Positions 1 through 8,700 of a stretch of DNA of 64,000 nt are shown in pieces (positions within the stretch are counted from its first letter, which is position 1; every line of letters begins with the position of its first letter). The position numbers and the translations under genes are program-made. The stretch lies in the NCBI GenBank assembly GCA_046350935.1, contig JAXLZK010000015.1:1-64000 (forward strand). The letters are read 5' to 3'. Source of the stretch: Nitrobium sp046350935. GTDB lineage: Bacteria > Nitrospirota > Thermodesulfovibrionia > Thermodesulfovibrionales > Dissulfurispiraceae. The notes beneath the pieces were generated by a model. That model searched no databases. It had not been told where the DNA came from and was given only the letters and a program-made list of their open reading frames with translations.

Positions 1-1911
1 GAGCTTGTTAATGAAGAAGCGGTACCCCTCGAGCCTCTCTTCGGAGAAACGGACGTCTCTCCCCTGCGCAGCGAAGGCGGCAAGGGAGAAACGGAAGGCA
101 TCCGCCCCGTATTTGTCGATCATCACCAGGGGATCGATCACATTGCCCTTGGACTTGCTCATCTTCTGCCCTTTGGCATCCCGCACCAAGGCGTGGATGT
201 AGACATCCCTGAAGGGCACGTCTCCCATGAATTTCAGCCCCATCATGATCATGCGGGCCACCCAGAAGAAGAGGATATCGAACCCGGTCACCAGCACGCC
301 GGTCGGATAGAAGGTCTTCAGGTCCTCCGTCTGCTCAGGCCACCCCAGGGTGGAAAAGGGCCACAGGGCCGAAGAGAACCATGTGTCGAGAACGTCGGGG
401 TCGCGGAGGACCTCCCGGCTCCCGCAGGCCGGGCACTCCTTTACGTCCTCCCTCGTGCAGAGGGGTGCGACGCCCTTTGCCATCCTGACGATCTTCGAGC
501 TCCCTACGATCTCGTCATGCCCCATCCCCGCCTTTTTCAGCTCTGAATAGGTCCCGCCCGTCACGGTCCTGCCGTCGCGCAGGGTGACAGGCTCGAAAAA
601 GATATGCTCGATCAGCTCCCCCTGCACCACCCCGTCCTCATTCCTGCAGCCGGGGCAGTACCATACGGGTATCTGGTGGCCCCACCAGATCTGGCGGGAG
701 ATGCACCAGTCCTTGATATCCCGCATCCATGCGAAATAGTTGTTGTCCCACGTTTCGGGGACGAGCTCGATGGCCCCCTCCTCAACCGCCCTGATCGCCT
801 CTGCCGCGAGGGTCTCCACTCTCACGTACCACTGGATAGTCAGGAGGGGCTCTATGATGGTCTTGCAGCGGTAGCAATGCCCCACGGAATGGGAATGCCT
901 CTTCTCCCCTTCCAGCAGGTCCAGCTCCCTCAGGTCGGAGAGGACCTTTTTCCTCGCCTCGTATCTGTCCATGTCCTTGTACCGCGTGCCTGCTTCGGCG
1001 CTCATGCGGCCGTCCTCCGTGATGACGGCGACGGAAGGCAGCCGGTGGCGCTTACCCATTGCCTCGTCGTTGAAGTCGTGGGCAGGGGTCACCTTCACCG
1101 CTCCGGTGCCGAAAGCGGGATCGACGGCGGAGTCCGCGATAAGGGGTATCTTCCTTCCGGTGAGGGGGAGATCGAGAGTTTTCCCCACGAGGTGCGCATA
1201 CCTCCTGTCCTCCGGGTTGACGGCGACCGCGGTGTCGCCGAGCAGGGTCTCGGGTCTCGTGGTGGCGACGGTGACGAAGCCGCTGCCTCCGGTGAGGGGA
1301 TAGCGCAGTGAATAGAGCCTCCCCTCCATGTCCTCATACTCCACTTCCAGATCGGAAAGCGCAGTATGGCACCGCGGACACCAGTTGATCAGGCGGTTGT
1401 CGCGATACACGAGCCCCTCTTCGAAGAGCCGCACGAAGACTTCCCGCACCGCACGGGAAAGACCTTCGTCGAGGGTGAACCGCTCCCGCGACCAGTCGCA
1501 CGAGGCCCCCAGCTTCTTGAGCTGGTGGATGATCCGTCCGCCGTATTCCGCCTTCCATTTCCAGACCCGCTCGACAAAGGCATCGCGGCCCAGCCTGTGG
1601 CGGTCGACCCCCTCCTTCCCCAGCTCCCTTTCCACCACGTTCTGGGTGGCGATGCCCGCATGGTCGGTGCCGGGAATCCATACCACCTTGTGTCCCCGCA
1701 TCCTCTTCCACCTGACCAGGATGTCCTGGATCGTCGCATTGAGCGCGTGTCCCATGTGGAGAGACCCGGTCACATTGGGAGGGGGGATGACGATGGAAAA
1801 AGGGGAATGCGGCGCATCCGGGTCGGGCTTGAAATACCCGTGTTCCTCCCAGAATCCGTACCATTTGTCCTCTATTTCTTCAGGATGGTAATTTTGTTTG
1901 AGCTCGATCAT
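1..1911 (-). CDS. valS: Valyl-tRNA synthetase, N-terminal part (gene runs off the window)
   Basis: Charges tRNA-Val with valine in the cytoplasm. The reverse-strand frame opens with MIELKQNYHPEEIEDKW, a typical ValS start, and stays open to the window edge (637 codons). The class I signatures are visible: PPPNVTGSLHMGHAL near residues 44-58 (HIGH box) and KMSKSKGNV near residue 585 (KMSKS loop). Between them lies the CP1 editing domain with TTRPETLLGDTAVAV. The anticodon-binding and C-terminal coiled-coil parts lie outside the window. The ATG at 1911 is the start that fits the family; I see no clear Shine-Dalgarno in front of it. Identity is essentially certain. Confidence 0.97.
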   Translation of the reverse strand, partial: MIELKQNYHPEEIEDKWYGFWEEHGYFKPDPDAPHSPFSIVIPPPNVTGSLHMGHALNATIQDILVRWKRMRGHKVVWIPGTDHAGIATQNVVERELGKEGVDRHRLGRDAFVERVWKWKAEYGGRIIHQLKKLGASCDWSRERFTLDEGLSRAVREVFVRLFEEGLVYRDNRLINWCPRCHTALSDLEVEYEDMEGRLYSLRYPLTGGSGFVTVATTRPETLLGDTAVAVNPEDRRYAHLVGKTLDLPLTGRKIPLIADSAVDPAFGTGAVKVTPAHDFNDEAMGKRHRLPSVAVITEDGRMSAEAGTRYKDMDRYEARKKVLSDLRELDLLEGEKRHSHSVGHCYRCKTIIEPLLTIQWYVRVETLAAEAIRAVEEGAIELVPETWDNNYFAWMRDIKDWCISRQIWWGHQIPVWYCPGCRNEDGVVQGELIEHIFFEPVTLRDGRTVTGGTYSELKKAGMGHDEIVGSSKIVRMAKGVAPLCTREDVKECPACGSREVLRDPDVLDTWFSSALWPFSTLGWPEQTEDLKTFYPTGVLVTGFDILFFWVARMIMMGLKFMGDVPFRDVYIHALVRDAKGQKMSKSKGNVIDPLVMIDKYGADAFRFSLAAFAAQGRDVRFSEERLEGYRFFINKL

Positions 1912-2101
1912 TTTTTCGTAACACCTTGTTGTCGTAATGGCGGAGGCTTCGACTTTCACGGAACGGCGGACCGTATACCGCCCGCTCCGGCAAACGGCCT
2001 CTGTCAGGCGGGGCAGCGCCCCTCATCGGCGAAAGCGAGGCAGCGCGCAGAGAAGGAAGAAGCCGAAAGCGGCGCCTCAACGCTGTATCAGGACAAAGTC
2101 C

Positions 2102-3109
2102 TTAAAGCTCTGCAGTAATTTTTTCTATCTCTTTCCTGATGATGGTTTCCGCGACTTCGGGAACGATTTTCCCGATGGCGGCATGGATTTCGCCGCGCAG
2201 GGAGTGCAGCAGGTCCTTCAGAAGCTCCCGGGTGACGCTCTCCACAATGCCCGGGACGCACTCGGCAAGAACGCGCTCCGCCGCCTCCCTGAGTAAAGGG
2301 GCAAGAGCCGGGACCAACTCTCCGGGCAGCATCTCGGAAATCCTCTTCTCAAGAGTCTCCCTGACCATCTCCGAAAGGTCCTGTTTCGGGGAGAGCTCAT
2401 CGACCGGGGAGGTCCTTTCGGGCGCTGCCGGCGCGCCCCGGGTCTGCATCGCCTCCTGCAGCTCCGCCTCGAAAGAGGTCCCTTCCGACAAAAGCGCAAC
2501 CTTCGCCTCGTAGTCCTCGTCGTCGGCCCCCTGTCCGGCGTCTTCCTCAGGAGAGGAAGTCTTCTCCTCCCACGCCAAAGAGTCGTTCCCCTGAGGAGTG
2601 TCCTCGATTATGACAAAGGGTGCTTCGGGGATTTCGGACAGGGATGCGAACGAAACCGCCTCCTCCTGCATTCCCTCCTGCATTTCTTCCGGCGTCTCCT
2701 CCGGCATGTTTGCCGGCGGCTCGTGGGCCAGGGAGGGAGCGGCGCTGACGAGAAGGGACTTCACCTTGCTGATCAACTCCTGGGACTCGAAGGGCTTGAT
2801 AATGAAGTCATCAGCCCCCACCGCTCGTGCATACTCTTCGTCGAAAGGCTCGAAGGCCCCTGCCAGCAGAATGACAGGAATGTCCGCCGTGGCGAATTCG
2901 CCCTTGATCTTTTCGCAAAGCTGGTAGCCGTTCAGCTTCGGCATCTCGATATCGGCCAGTACGATATCGGGACGGAAGGTCCCGAGCATTTCGAGGGCGA
3001 GCTCTCCGTCGTTCACCGCCTTTATCTCAAAATCCTCGTGAACAAGGACCAGTTCCACCACTTTCTGGATGGTAAGGCTGTCGTCAGCCAGCAGCAACTT
3101 GTTTGCCAT
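2102..3109 (-). CDS. Response regulator with receiver domain and helical C-terminal extension
   Basis: 335 residues. Residues 3-120 form a CheY-like receiver domain: acidic pair D9-D10, phospho-acceptor D53 in LADIEMP, and K105 in IIKPF. The position usually held by Ser/Thr is A83, which could alter the response to phosphorylation. A long acidic, low-complexity linker (about 125-235) leads to a C-terminal stretch of amphipathic helices rich in VPE/IRKEIEKI-type segments, with no DNA-binding or enzymatic output domain. Similar receiver-plus-helix proteins occur in delta-proteobacteria and their relatives, where the output is usually protein interaction. No histidine kinase is adjacent, so the partner is unknown. 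It is a single gene between valS and iscU. Confidence 0.85.
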   Translation of the reverse strand: MANKLLLADDSLTIQKVVELVLVHEDFEIKAVNDGELALEMLGTFRPDIVLADIEMPKLNGYQLCEKIKGEFATADIPVILLAGAFEPFDEEYARAVGADDFIIKPFESQELISKVKSLLVSAAPSLAHEPPANMPEETPEEMQEGMQEEAVSFASLSEIPEAPFVIIEDTPQGNDSLAWEEKTSSPEEDAGQGADDEDYEAKVALLSEGTSFEAELQEAMQTRGAPAAPERTSPVDELSPKQDLSEMVRETLEKRISEMLPGELVPALAPLLREAAERVLAECVPGIVESVTRELLKDLLHSLRGEIHAAIGKIVPEVAETIIRKEIEKITAEL

Positions 3110-3177
3110 AGCGTTGTTTATCCTTGATTATTTACCCTTTTACCGTTCCCAAATTGTAGAGGTACGGGAGACTTTTG

Positions 3178-3549
3178 TCAAGATTTTTTCTTGCTCCGGT
3201 AGTCCTCGACCGCCTTTCTGAGAGCGTCCGCGCCCAGGTTGGAGCAGTGCATCTTCTGGGGCGGAAGCCCTCCCAGCTCCTGGGCGACCGCCTCCTTCGA
3301 AATGCTCAGCGCCTCGTCCAGGGTCTTGCCCTTGATCATTTCGGTGATCATGCTGCTCACTGCGATGGCTGCCCCGCATCCGAAGGTCCTGAACTTCGCA
3401 TCCACGATCGTGTCGTTCTCCACCTTGATAAAAAGCTGCATGGCGTCTCCGCAGGTCGGATTGCCTTCCATTCCCACGCCGTCCGCGTCGGACATCTCCC
3501 CCACGTTCCGGGGGTTCATGAAATGGTCCATCACCTTCTCAGAGTACAT
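3178..3549 (-). CDS. iscU: IscU/NifU-type Fe-S cluster scaffold protein
   Basis: 123 residues, the usual length for IscU. The cluster-binding residues are present: C33 and D35 in NPTCGD, C58 in FGCGAAIA, and H101-C102 in the HCSNL motif. It would assemble a nascent [2Fe-2S] cluster and pass it to apo-proteins in the cytoplasm. It is the last gene of a sulfur/Fe-S operon (Rrf2 regulator, TusA-like, IscS-like, IscU). The start has a purine-rich GAGGAACGAGA upstream. Its usual sulfur donor would be the neighbouring IscS-like protein, but that protein lacks the PLP lysine, so how sulfur is delivered here is open. Confidence 0.95.
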   Translation of the reverse strand: MYSEKVMDHFMNPRNVGEMSDADGVGMEGNPTCGDAMQLFIKVENDTIVDAKFRTFGCGAAIAVSSMITEMIKGKTLDEALSISKEAVAQELGGLPPQKMHCSNLGADALRKAVEDYRSKKKS

Positions 3550-3603
3550 TCTCGTTCCTCCTCGTTTTTCCGCAACACTCTACGCGGATCCTTCTCTTCA
3601 GCC

Positions 3604-4800
3604 TCACCCCGTGTAGCACTTCTCCCCTTCGCCGCCTTCTCCCCACCCTTTCGCAAAGGGCGACATCATTCTCAGCTTTTCGATCACCTCGCCGAAAACT
3701 CCGAGGAAGTACTCCACATCCTCTCCGGTGTTTTCCGCACCGAGGCTGAAAACGATTGAGCCCTGCGCCAAGGCGGTCGGCACGCCGAGGGAGAGCAGCA
3801 CGGGAGAGGACTTGAGCGCCTTGGACGAGCACGCGGACCCGCTCGCCGCATAGATCCCTTTCATGGAGAGCAGCAGCAGCATCGCCTCCCCCTCGATAAA
3901 TTCCACTACGAAGCTTGCATGGTGCGGCAGCCTCTTTTCAGGATGGCCGGTAAGATACACGTTGGGCAGCCGCAGGACCCCCTCGACGATCCTGTCGCGC
4001 AGGCTTTTACAGTGCGCCATCCGGCCTTCCAGCTCCTTCGCGGCAAGGACCGCGGCCTTTCCCATTCCCACGATAGCGGGCACATTCTCCGTACCCGCCC
4101 TCCTGCCTCCTTCCTGGATGCCCCCGTAAATGAGAGGGACGACCCGCAGCCCCTCCCTGACATACAGGGCGCCCGCCCCCTTGGGCCCGTAAAACTGGTG
4201 CGCGGCCATGCTCATCAGGTCGACCCCCAGCTCTTTTGCGTCCACCGGGATATTACCCACGGCGGCCACCGCGTCGGTATGCAGCACGATGTTCCTCTCC
4301 CGCGCAAGGGCGGCTATCTCGCTGACGGGTTCGATCGTGCCGATCTCGCTGCTGGCGAGGGCGAGGGAAATCACCACCGTCTCATTGGTAATCGACTCTT
4401 TCAGCACCTCCGGATCGACCATGCCGTACCGGTCGACAGGCAGATAGGTTACCACGAAGCCGCTCTTTTCGAGAAAGCGGGCGGCGTTGAGAATGGAGTG
4501 GTGCTCCACCTTCGAGACGATGATATGATTGCCCTGGCTCTGCTTCGCCAGGGCGGCCCCCCTGAGGGCGAAGTTGTTCGCTTCCGCGCCGCTGGAGGTG
4601 AAGACGACGGAAGAGGGCTTTGCCTTTAAAAGGGCGGCAACCTCTGCCCGCGCCCCCTCCACGGCGTCCCGCGCCCGCATTCCGAGATCATACACGCTGA
4701 GGGGGTTCCCGAAATCCTCCTTGAAGTACGGCATCATCGCATCCAGCACCTCGGGGCGCAGTGGATTGGCGGCGACATGATCAAAATAGCATTTCCTCAT
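3604..4800 (-). CDS. IscS/NifS-family protein lacking the PLP-binding lysine
   Basis: 398 residues, full length for the cysteine desulfurase family, with the SGSACSS mobile-loop cysteine (C324) and the GGGRRAGTENV-like segment retained. The motif that normally reads H-K-x-x-G-P-K-G is AAHQFYGPKG, so the Schiff-base lysine is Gln202. The usual TSGxTExNN loop reads TSSGAEANN, and the D-A-x-Q that stacks on PLP reads DAVA (residues 176-179). Codons are clean, so this is not a frameshift. Known precedent: Archaeoglobus fulgidus IscS also lacks this lysine and lacks normal desulfurase activity. By inference it may act as a docking or sulfur-carrier partner for IscU, using external sulfide or persulfide. 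A Shine-Dalgarno GGAGAG precedes the ATG. Confidence 0.9.
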   Translation of the reverse strand: MRKCYFDHVAANPLRPEVLDAMMPYFKEDFGNPLSVYDLGMRARDAVEGARAEVAALLKAKPSSVVFTSSGAEANNFALRGAALAKQSQGNHIIVSKVEHHSILNAARFLEKSGFVVTYLPVDRYGMVDPEVLKESITNETVVISLALASSEIGTIEPVSEIAALARERNIVLHTDAVAAVGNIPVDAKELGVDLMSMAAHQFYGPKGAGALYVREGLRVVPLIYGGIQEGGRRAGTENVPAIVGMGKAAVLAAKELEGRMAHCKSLRDRIVEGVLRLPNVYLTGHPEKRLPHHASFVVEFIEGEAMLLLLSMKGIYAASGSACSSKALKSSPVLLSLGVPTALAQGSIVFSLGAENTGEDVEYFLGVFGEVIEKLRMMSPFAKGWGEGGEGEKCYTG

Positions 4801-4844
4801 ACACTCTCCTCTCCGAAAACGGGGGTCCGCATTTCCAGCCGTCG

Positions 4845-5096
4845 TTACGCAGCGGTTTTTCTCACATAGAATTTGTAAAAATCTTCGTCCTCGTCCATGC
4901 CGATGAACTCATTCCCCGTCTTCTCGCACCACTGAGGGATGTCTTCGAGTGCTCCGTCGTAATCGGTGAGGATCTCGAGCACCTGTCCTCTCTCCAGCTC
5001 CTTGATCATCTCGTCGAGCTTGAGGAGGTGCATGGGGCACATCATATAGACGACATCCGCCGTCACATCGGCCTTTATTCCCTGAACGAACTTCAT
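4845..5096 (-). CDS. TusA-like sulfur carrier protein
   Basis: 83 residues, close to the TusA/SirA fold length. The N-terminal half carries the sulfur-carrier cysteine in MMCPMHLLKL (Cys20), where most TusA proteins have CPxP; a His replaces the second Pro. A second Cys lies at about residue 57. The ATG at 5096 overlaps the stop of the upstream Rrf2 gene as ATGA, which implies translational coupling and fixes the start. The gene sits between the regulator and the IscS-like gene, so a role as persulfide relay in this operon is a reasonable inference. The C-terminal tail is acidic (GMDEDEDFY). Confidence 0.8.
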   Translation of the reverse strand: MKFVQGIKADVTADVVYMMCPMHLLKLDEMIKELERGQVLEILTDYDGALEDIPQWCEKTGNEFIGMDEDEDFYKFYVRKTAA

Positions 5097-5566
5097 GAAG
5101 GGACCTTGAGCAAGCCTTTTTTCCCCCTCGCCGACCGGTTGTTTCTCTTCCCCTTCAGGAAATCTCCTTCGAGAAGATTCTGAAGAGTGATGGTCTGGAG
5201 AAAGGCCTCGATCTGCTCTCCGAGGGCCTTCCATAAGAGATGGGTAACGCAGTTGTCGGCCCTGACGCACCCCTCTTCGGGATCGAGACACGAGGTGATG
5301 GCTACCGGACCCTCCAACTCGTCGAGGATGGCGGCAATGCTGATCCCGCCGGGAGGCCTGCACAGAAGGTATCCGCCTCCCGGGCCCTTGACGCTCCTGA
5401 TGAGCCCTCCCCGCCTGAGCTTGTTGAGGATCTGCTCGAGATAGGCGACGGAAACATCTTGTTTTTCAGAGACTTCCTTGATCGTTACCGGCTTTTCAGG
5501 ATAGCCCCGGGCGATCTCATACATGGCCCTTACGCCGTACTGGCCCTTGGTAGACAGTTTCAGCAT
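5093..5566 (-). CDS. iscR: Rrf2/IscR-family transcriptional regulator
   Basis: 157 residues. It begins MLKLSTKGQYGVRAMYEIA, the hallmark winged-helix start of the Rrf2 family. Three cysteines (C93, C100, C106; spacing CX6CX5C) match the Fe-S ligand region of IscR-type sensors. It probably binds an Fe-S cluster and represses its own operon when cluster supply is sufficient. The C-terminal tail (residues 135-157) is basic. It is the first gene of the operon, and its stop overlaps the next start. The promoter lies directly on the start codon (see 5573-5601) with no Shine-Dalgarno, so the transcript may be leaderless. The symbol iscR is by family; function is inferred. Confidence 0.9.
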   Translation of the reverse strand: MLKLSTKGQYGVRAMYEIARGYPEKPVTIKEVSEKQDVSVAYLEQILNKLRRGGLIRSVKGPGGGYLLCRPPGGISIAAILDELEGPVAITSCLDPEEGCVRADNCVTHLLWKALGEQIEAFLQTITLQNLLEGDFLKGKRNNRSARGKKGLLKVPS

Positions 5567-5572
5567 GCATTT

Positions 5573-5601
5573 ATGCTATAAAACCCTACTATTTTTGTCA
5601 A
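5573..5601 (-). promoter_or_regulatory. sigma70-type promoter of the Rrf2-TusA-IscS-IscU operon
   Basis: On the minus strand: TTGACA (5601-5596), a 17-base spacer, then TAGCAT (5578-5573). The -10 box ends 7 bases before the Rrf2 ATG at 5566, so transcription should begin at or next to the start codon. Autoregulation by the Rrf2 protein at this site would fit the family. Confidence 0.65.
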
Positions 5602-5718
5602 ATATTAATTGAGCGGCAGATATGGCTCTCCTCCGCATGGGGCTACTTCATAGGCGGCATCTCCGAAAAGCTTTTTCCTCTGTGCTTTTCAGGGGTTGTA
5701 TAAACGAGCAGGAATCAT

Positions 5719-8700
5719 TTAATACTCATCGGCTCCGATATCCCAGGCTGCTCCGCCGGGGCGGACAGTGCCGTCTATATCGTCTGAAAAGGCAAGATCG
5801 GGATCGGCAGATATATCGATTCCTGCATCTTTGGCCGCCGTATCGGAAGCAGAGAGATGAAGGTTCCGGTTCGTCCTATCGACAAATGTCACATTCGTCG
5901 AGTTTTGGGAATGGGCACCGGGCGCATCAGCGGCAAGATCGGAGATGTTGTAGTCGGAAGAGGAGTCGAAGGCGCCGTAAAAGCCGTCGTCACAGCCCTG
6001 TGCTATCGAGTTCTTTACCACAGTGCCGGTGCCGGAGTAGGCCCAGAAGCAGTAGGTGCAGTTCAGGATAGTGTTGTTATACAGATGACTCGTCCCCTTT
6101 GCCTTGATGCCGCTGCTGTTTGCACCCTTGAGGCCATAGATGATATTGTTCCAGGCCTTCAGGTATCCGTCCAGAGCTGACGTTATGCCCTTTTTATGGT
6201 CTGCTACCGCCTCCGCATTGCCCCTTAGAATGCTGTTGCTGACGCGGTGGTCTTTTGCAGTGCCCGAGGGGACATACCGGAAGTCGATGCAGGCATGGTC
6301 CTGGGCATCGTAGTTCATCAGCACCTGCAGCCCCTCGATCCGGACGAAATTCTCATACACGGTGATGATGCCGGTGGTCGACGGAGGAGAGGATTTCACA
6401 AGCCGGTACTTTGTTGCATCCCATGTGCCGTTGTGCCGCGCTTCAGGGGCGGTATGGATCCTGATATAGTGGTCGGCATCCGTGTTCCAGCCGTAGATCA
6501 CGACAGAGGCGGTGTCGGGAGTGCTCCAGGCCCCTTCGATTCGGGCCACGGCGATCTTTCCGGAACAGACCAGGTCGCCCTGAGCGCACGCCCCGAAGTC
6601 TATCCCTCCATAGGCCGCCTCCCAGGCTGCCAAAGAGGTATAGCAGTTCGTATAGCCTGTGCAGTCCTGCCGGATACGACTGACTACCTCGGGGACGGTT
6701 TCAGCCGGGGTTGTTGCCGAGGCGGGAGAAGATTGGGTCGATACGTTGCCTGCAGTATCATAGGCGGCTACGGTGTATGCATACGTCGTCGCGGGGGCAA
6801 GCCCCATGTCGGAGTAAGCGGTTGCTGCGGTCGCCGCAATTTGGGTGCCGTCCCGGTAGAGCCGGTAGCCGGCTACCCCGACATTGTCCGTCGAAGCACT
6901 CCAGGAGAGGTCGATTTGAGAAGAGGATACGGCCAGAGCGCTCAGGGCAGTCGGGATCGTGGGCGCTTCAGTGTCGGAGGCCACGAAATCGATTGTCCAG
7001 GTGTAGGTTGCCGGTGTTGGATCAACATTCCCCGCAGGGTCAGTTGCCCGCACCGAGAAGGTATGGCTCCCCTCTGCCAGTCCCATATATCCCTTCGGGC
7101 TTGTGCAGGGGGAATAGCTCTCTCCGTCAAGACGGCACTCGAAGGTCGCACCCGTCTCATTTGAGCTGAAGCTGAACGAGACGGTGCCGCTCGAAGGATT
7201 CGGCGGGCTGTCGGTTATGGTGGTGTCGGGTGGTATTGTGTCACCCGTATATTCGTACGCTCCCATATCGACCCCCATTCCCAACACTCTTGCATTGCCC
7301 TCAAGATCAGTCGAGGGCAGGGAGGGGGCCGAGCCATTCCCCGAGTCTATGCTCGGTGAGCCCGCCAAGAGGTGGTAATCGCCGCTTGCCGCATTCACAA
7401 ACAGCGGATCGGCATTGATATTGTTGCCTTGGGTGGTAAAGCTCCCCGACACCTTTGCAGGGTCAAAGTTGTTGTTGTAGGCGTTGATTGTCCCATTAAG
7501 TGCAACATTAATAGAGATATCCCCTCCCTGTGCTGCTGTGTTGCCCCAGATAATATTGTTGTACAGATTCGACGGACTCCTTTTATCATAGAGGTAGAGA
7601 TGTACACCCCCTCCTTCGGACGATGACGTGTTGCCGGTTATCGTGTTGTTCACAATGTCAAGTGGCGCTTGCCATGCGTAAATACGCGCGTCTATCCCGC
7701 CCTGATTCCCCACTATTTGGTTGTTCGCTATGAGAATAGTAGTATCTTGAGAAGTATTAATGTATGCTCCCGTACCAGCATTGTTAGTTATTATGTTGCT
7801 CAGGAGATCAATCTTCCCGAATAAGGAGTAGGACATGACATTTACGCCCTTACCGGTATTACCACTAAAGAGGTTGTTTGATAGCGTGATACTACCATCG
7901 ATAGTGCGTGCATTGAGCCCCATCATATAATTGTTTTTGATTGCGGTGTTCATCACGAGGACATTGCCATGATTGGAGTATACCTCGAGGCCGGAATGAT
8001 TACTTGAATTTCCGTTCTGTACAGTCACCCCTTCAACCTTAACCGTTGCAAATTTCGAGGAGATATGGTCATAAAGATACAGTACTCCACCAAAATCCTG
8101 CTTAAAAATATTTTCGCCGTCAAGAATCGTATTGGAGGGGTTCACCTCCCGGGAAGCGCATCCTGCGGTGTATCCTCCTGCGATGGCAAGACTATAGGTC
8201 TCACCTGAACTAAAAGAGAACCTGTTATTTCCGTTTCCCGATATCCCATAGGTCCCCTGCACAAGCCTGATCACATCGTTCTTGCCATCGGTTTGCGCAG
8301 TGGTAAGGGCACTCTGCAGCTCTCCGCTGTTCGTCACACAGTGACGTATCGTGCAGGCATCTCCGAAGCCATCTCCGCCCGAATCCGACTGGTCAGGATT
8401 GGATACGGTCGGGCAGTTGTCACAAGCATCACCGATCCCGTCGCCGTCAATATCGCTCTGGTCAATATTGGCAACAGCCGGACAGTTATCAGAGGAGTCC
8501 GGAGTGCCGTCGTTGTCATTGTCCTGTGCAAGCAGAAAGTTTATGTTGGGAGTATCAACCGGCACCCCAATGCCAGGGGTGACATATACCTTATCTGCCC
8601 CATACCAGTCTTCTTTATTGTTGTAATATCCCCCTTTGTAGCCTGATTTGGAAGCGAAAACTCTGTAATAACCATTCTCAAGATTGCTTATGAAATAATT

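Noticed and set aside
193..1891. Several plus-strand frames (for example 604-1311 and 1366-2118)
   Set aside because: They are antisense shadows of valS, whose motifs are clear on the minus strand.
6247..7164. 305-codon plus-strand frame
   Set aside because: Antisense to the beta-helix gene; low-complexity translation with no motif.
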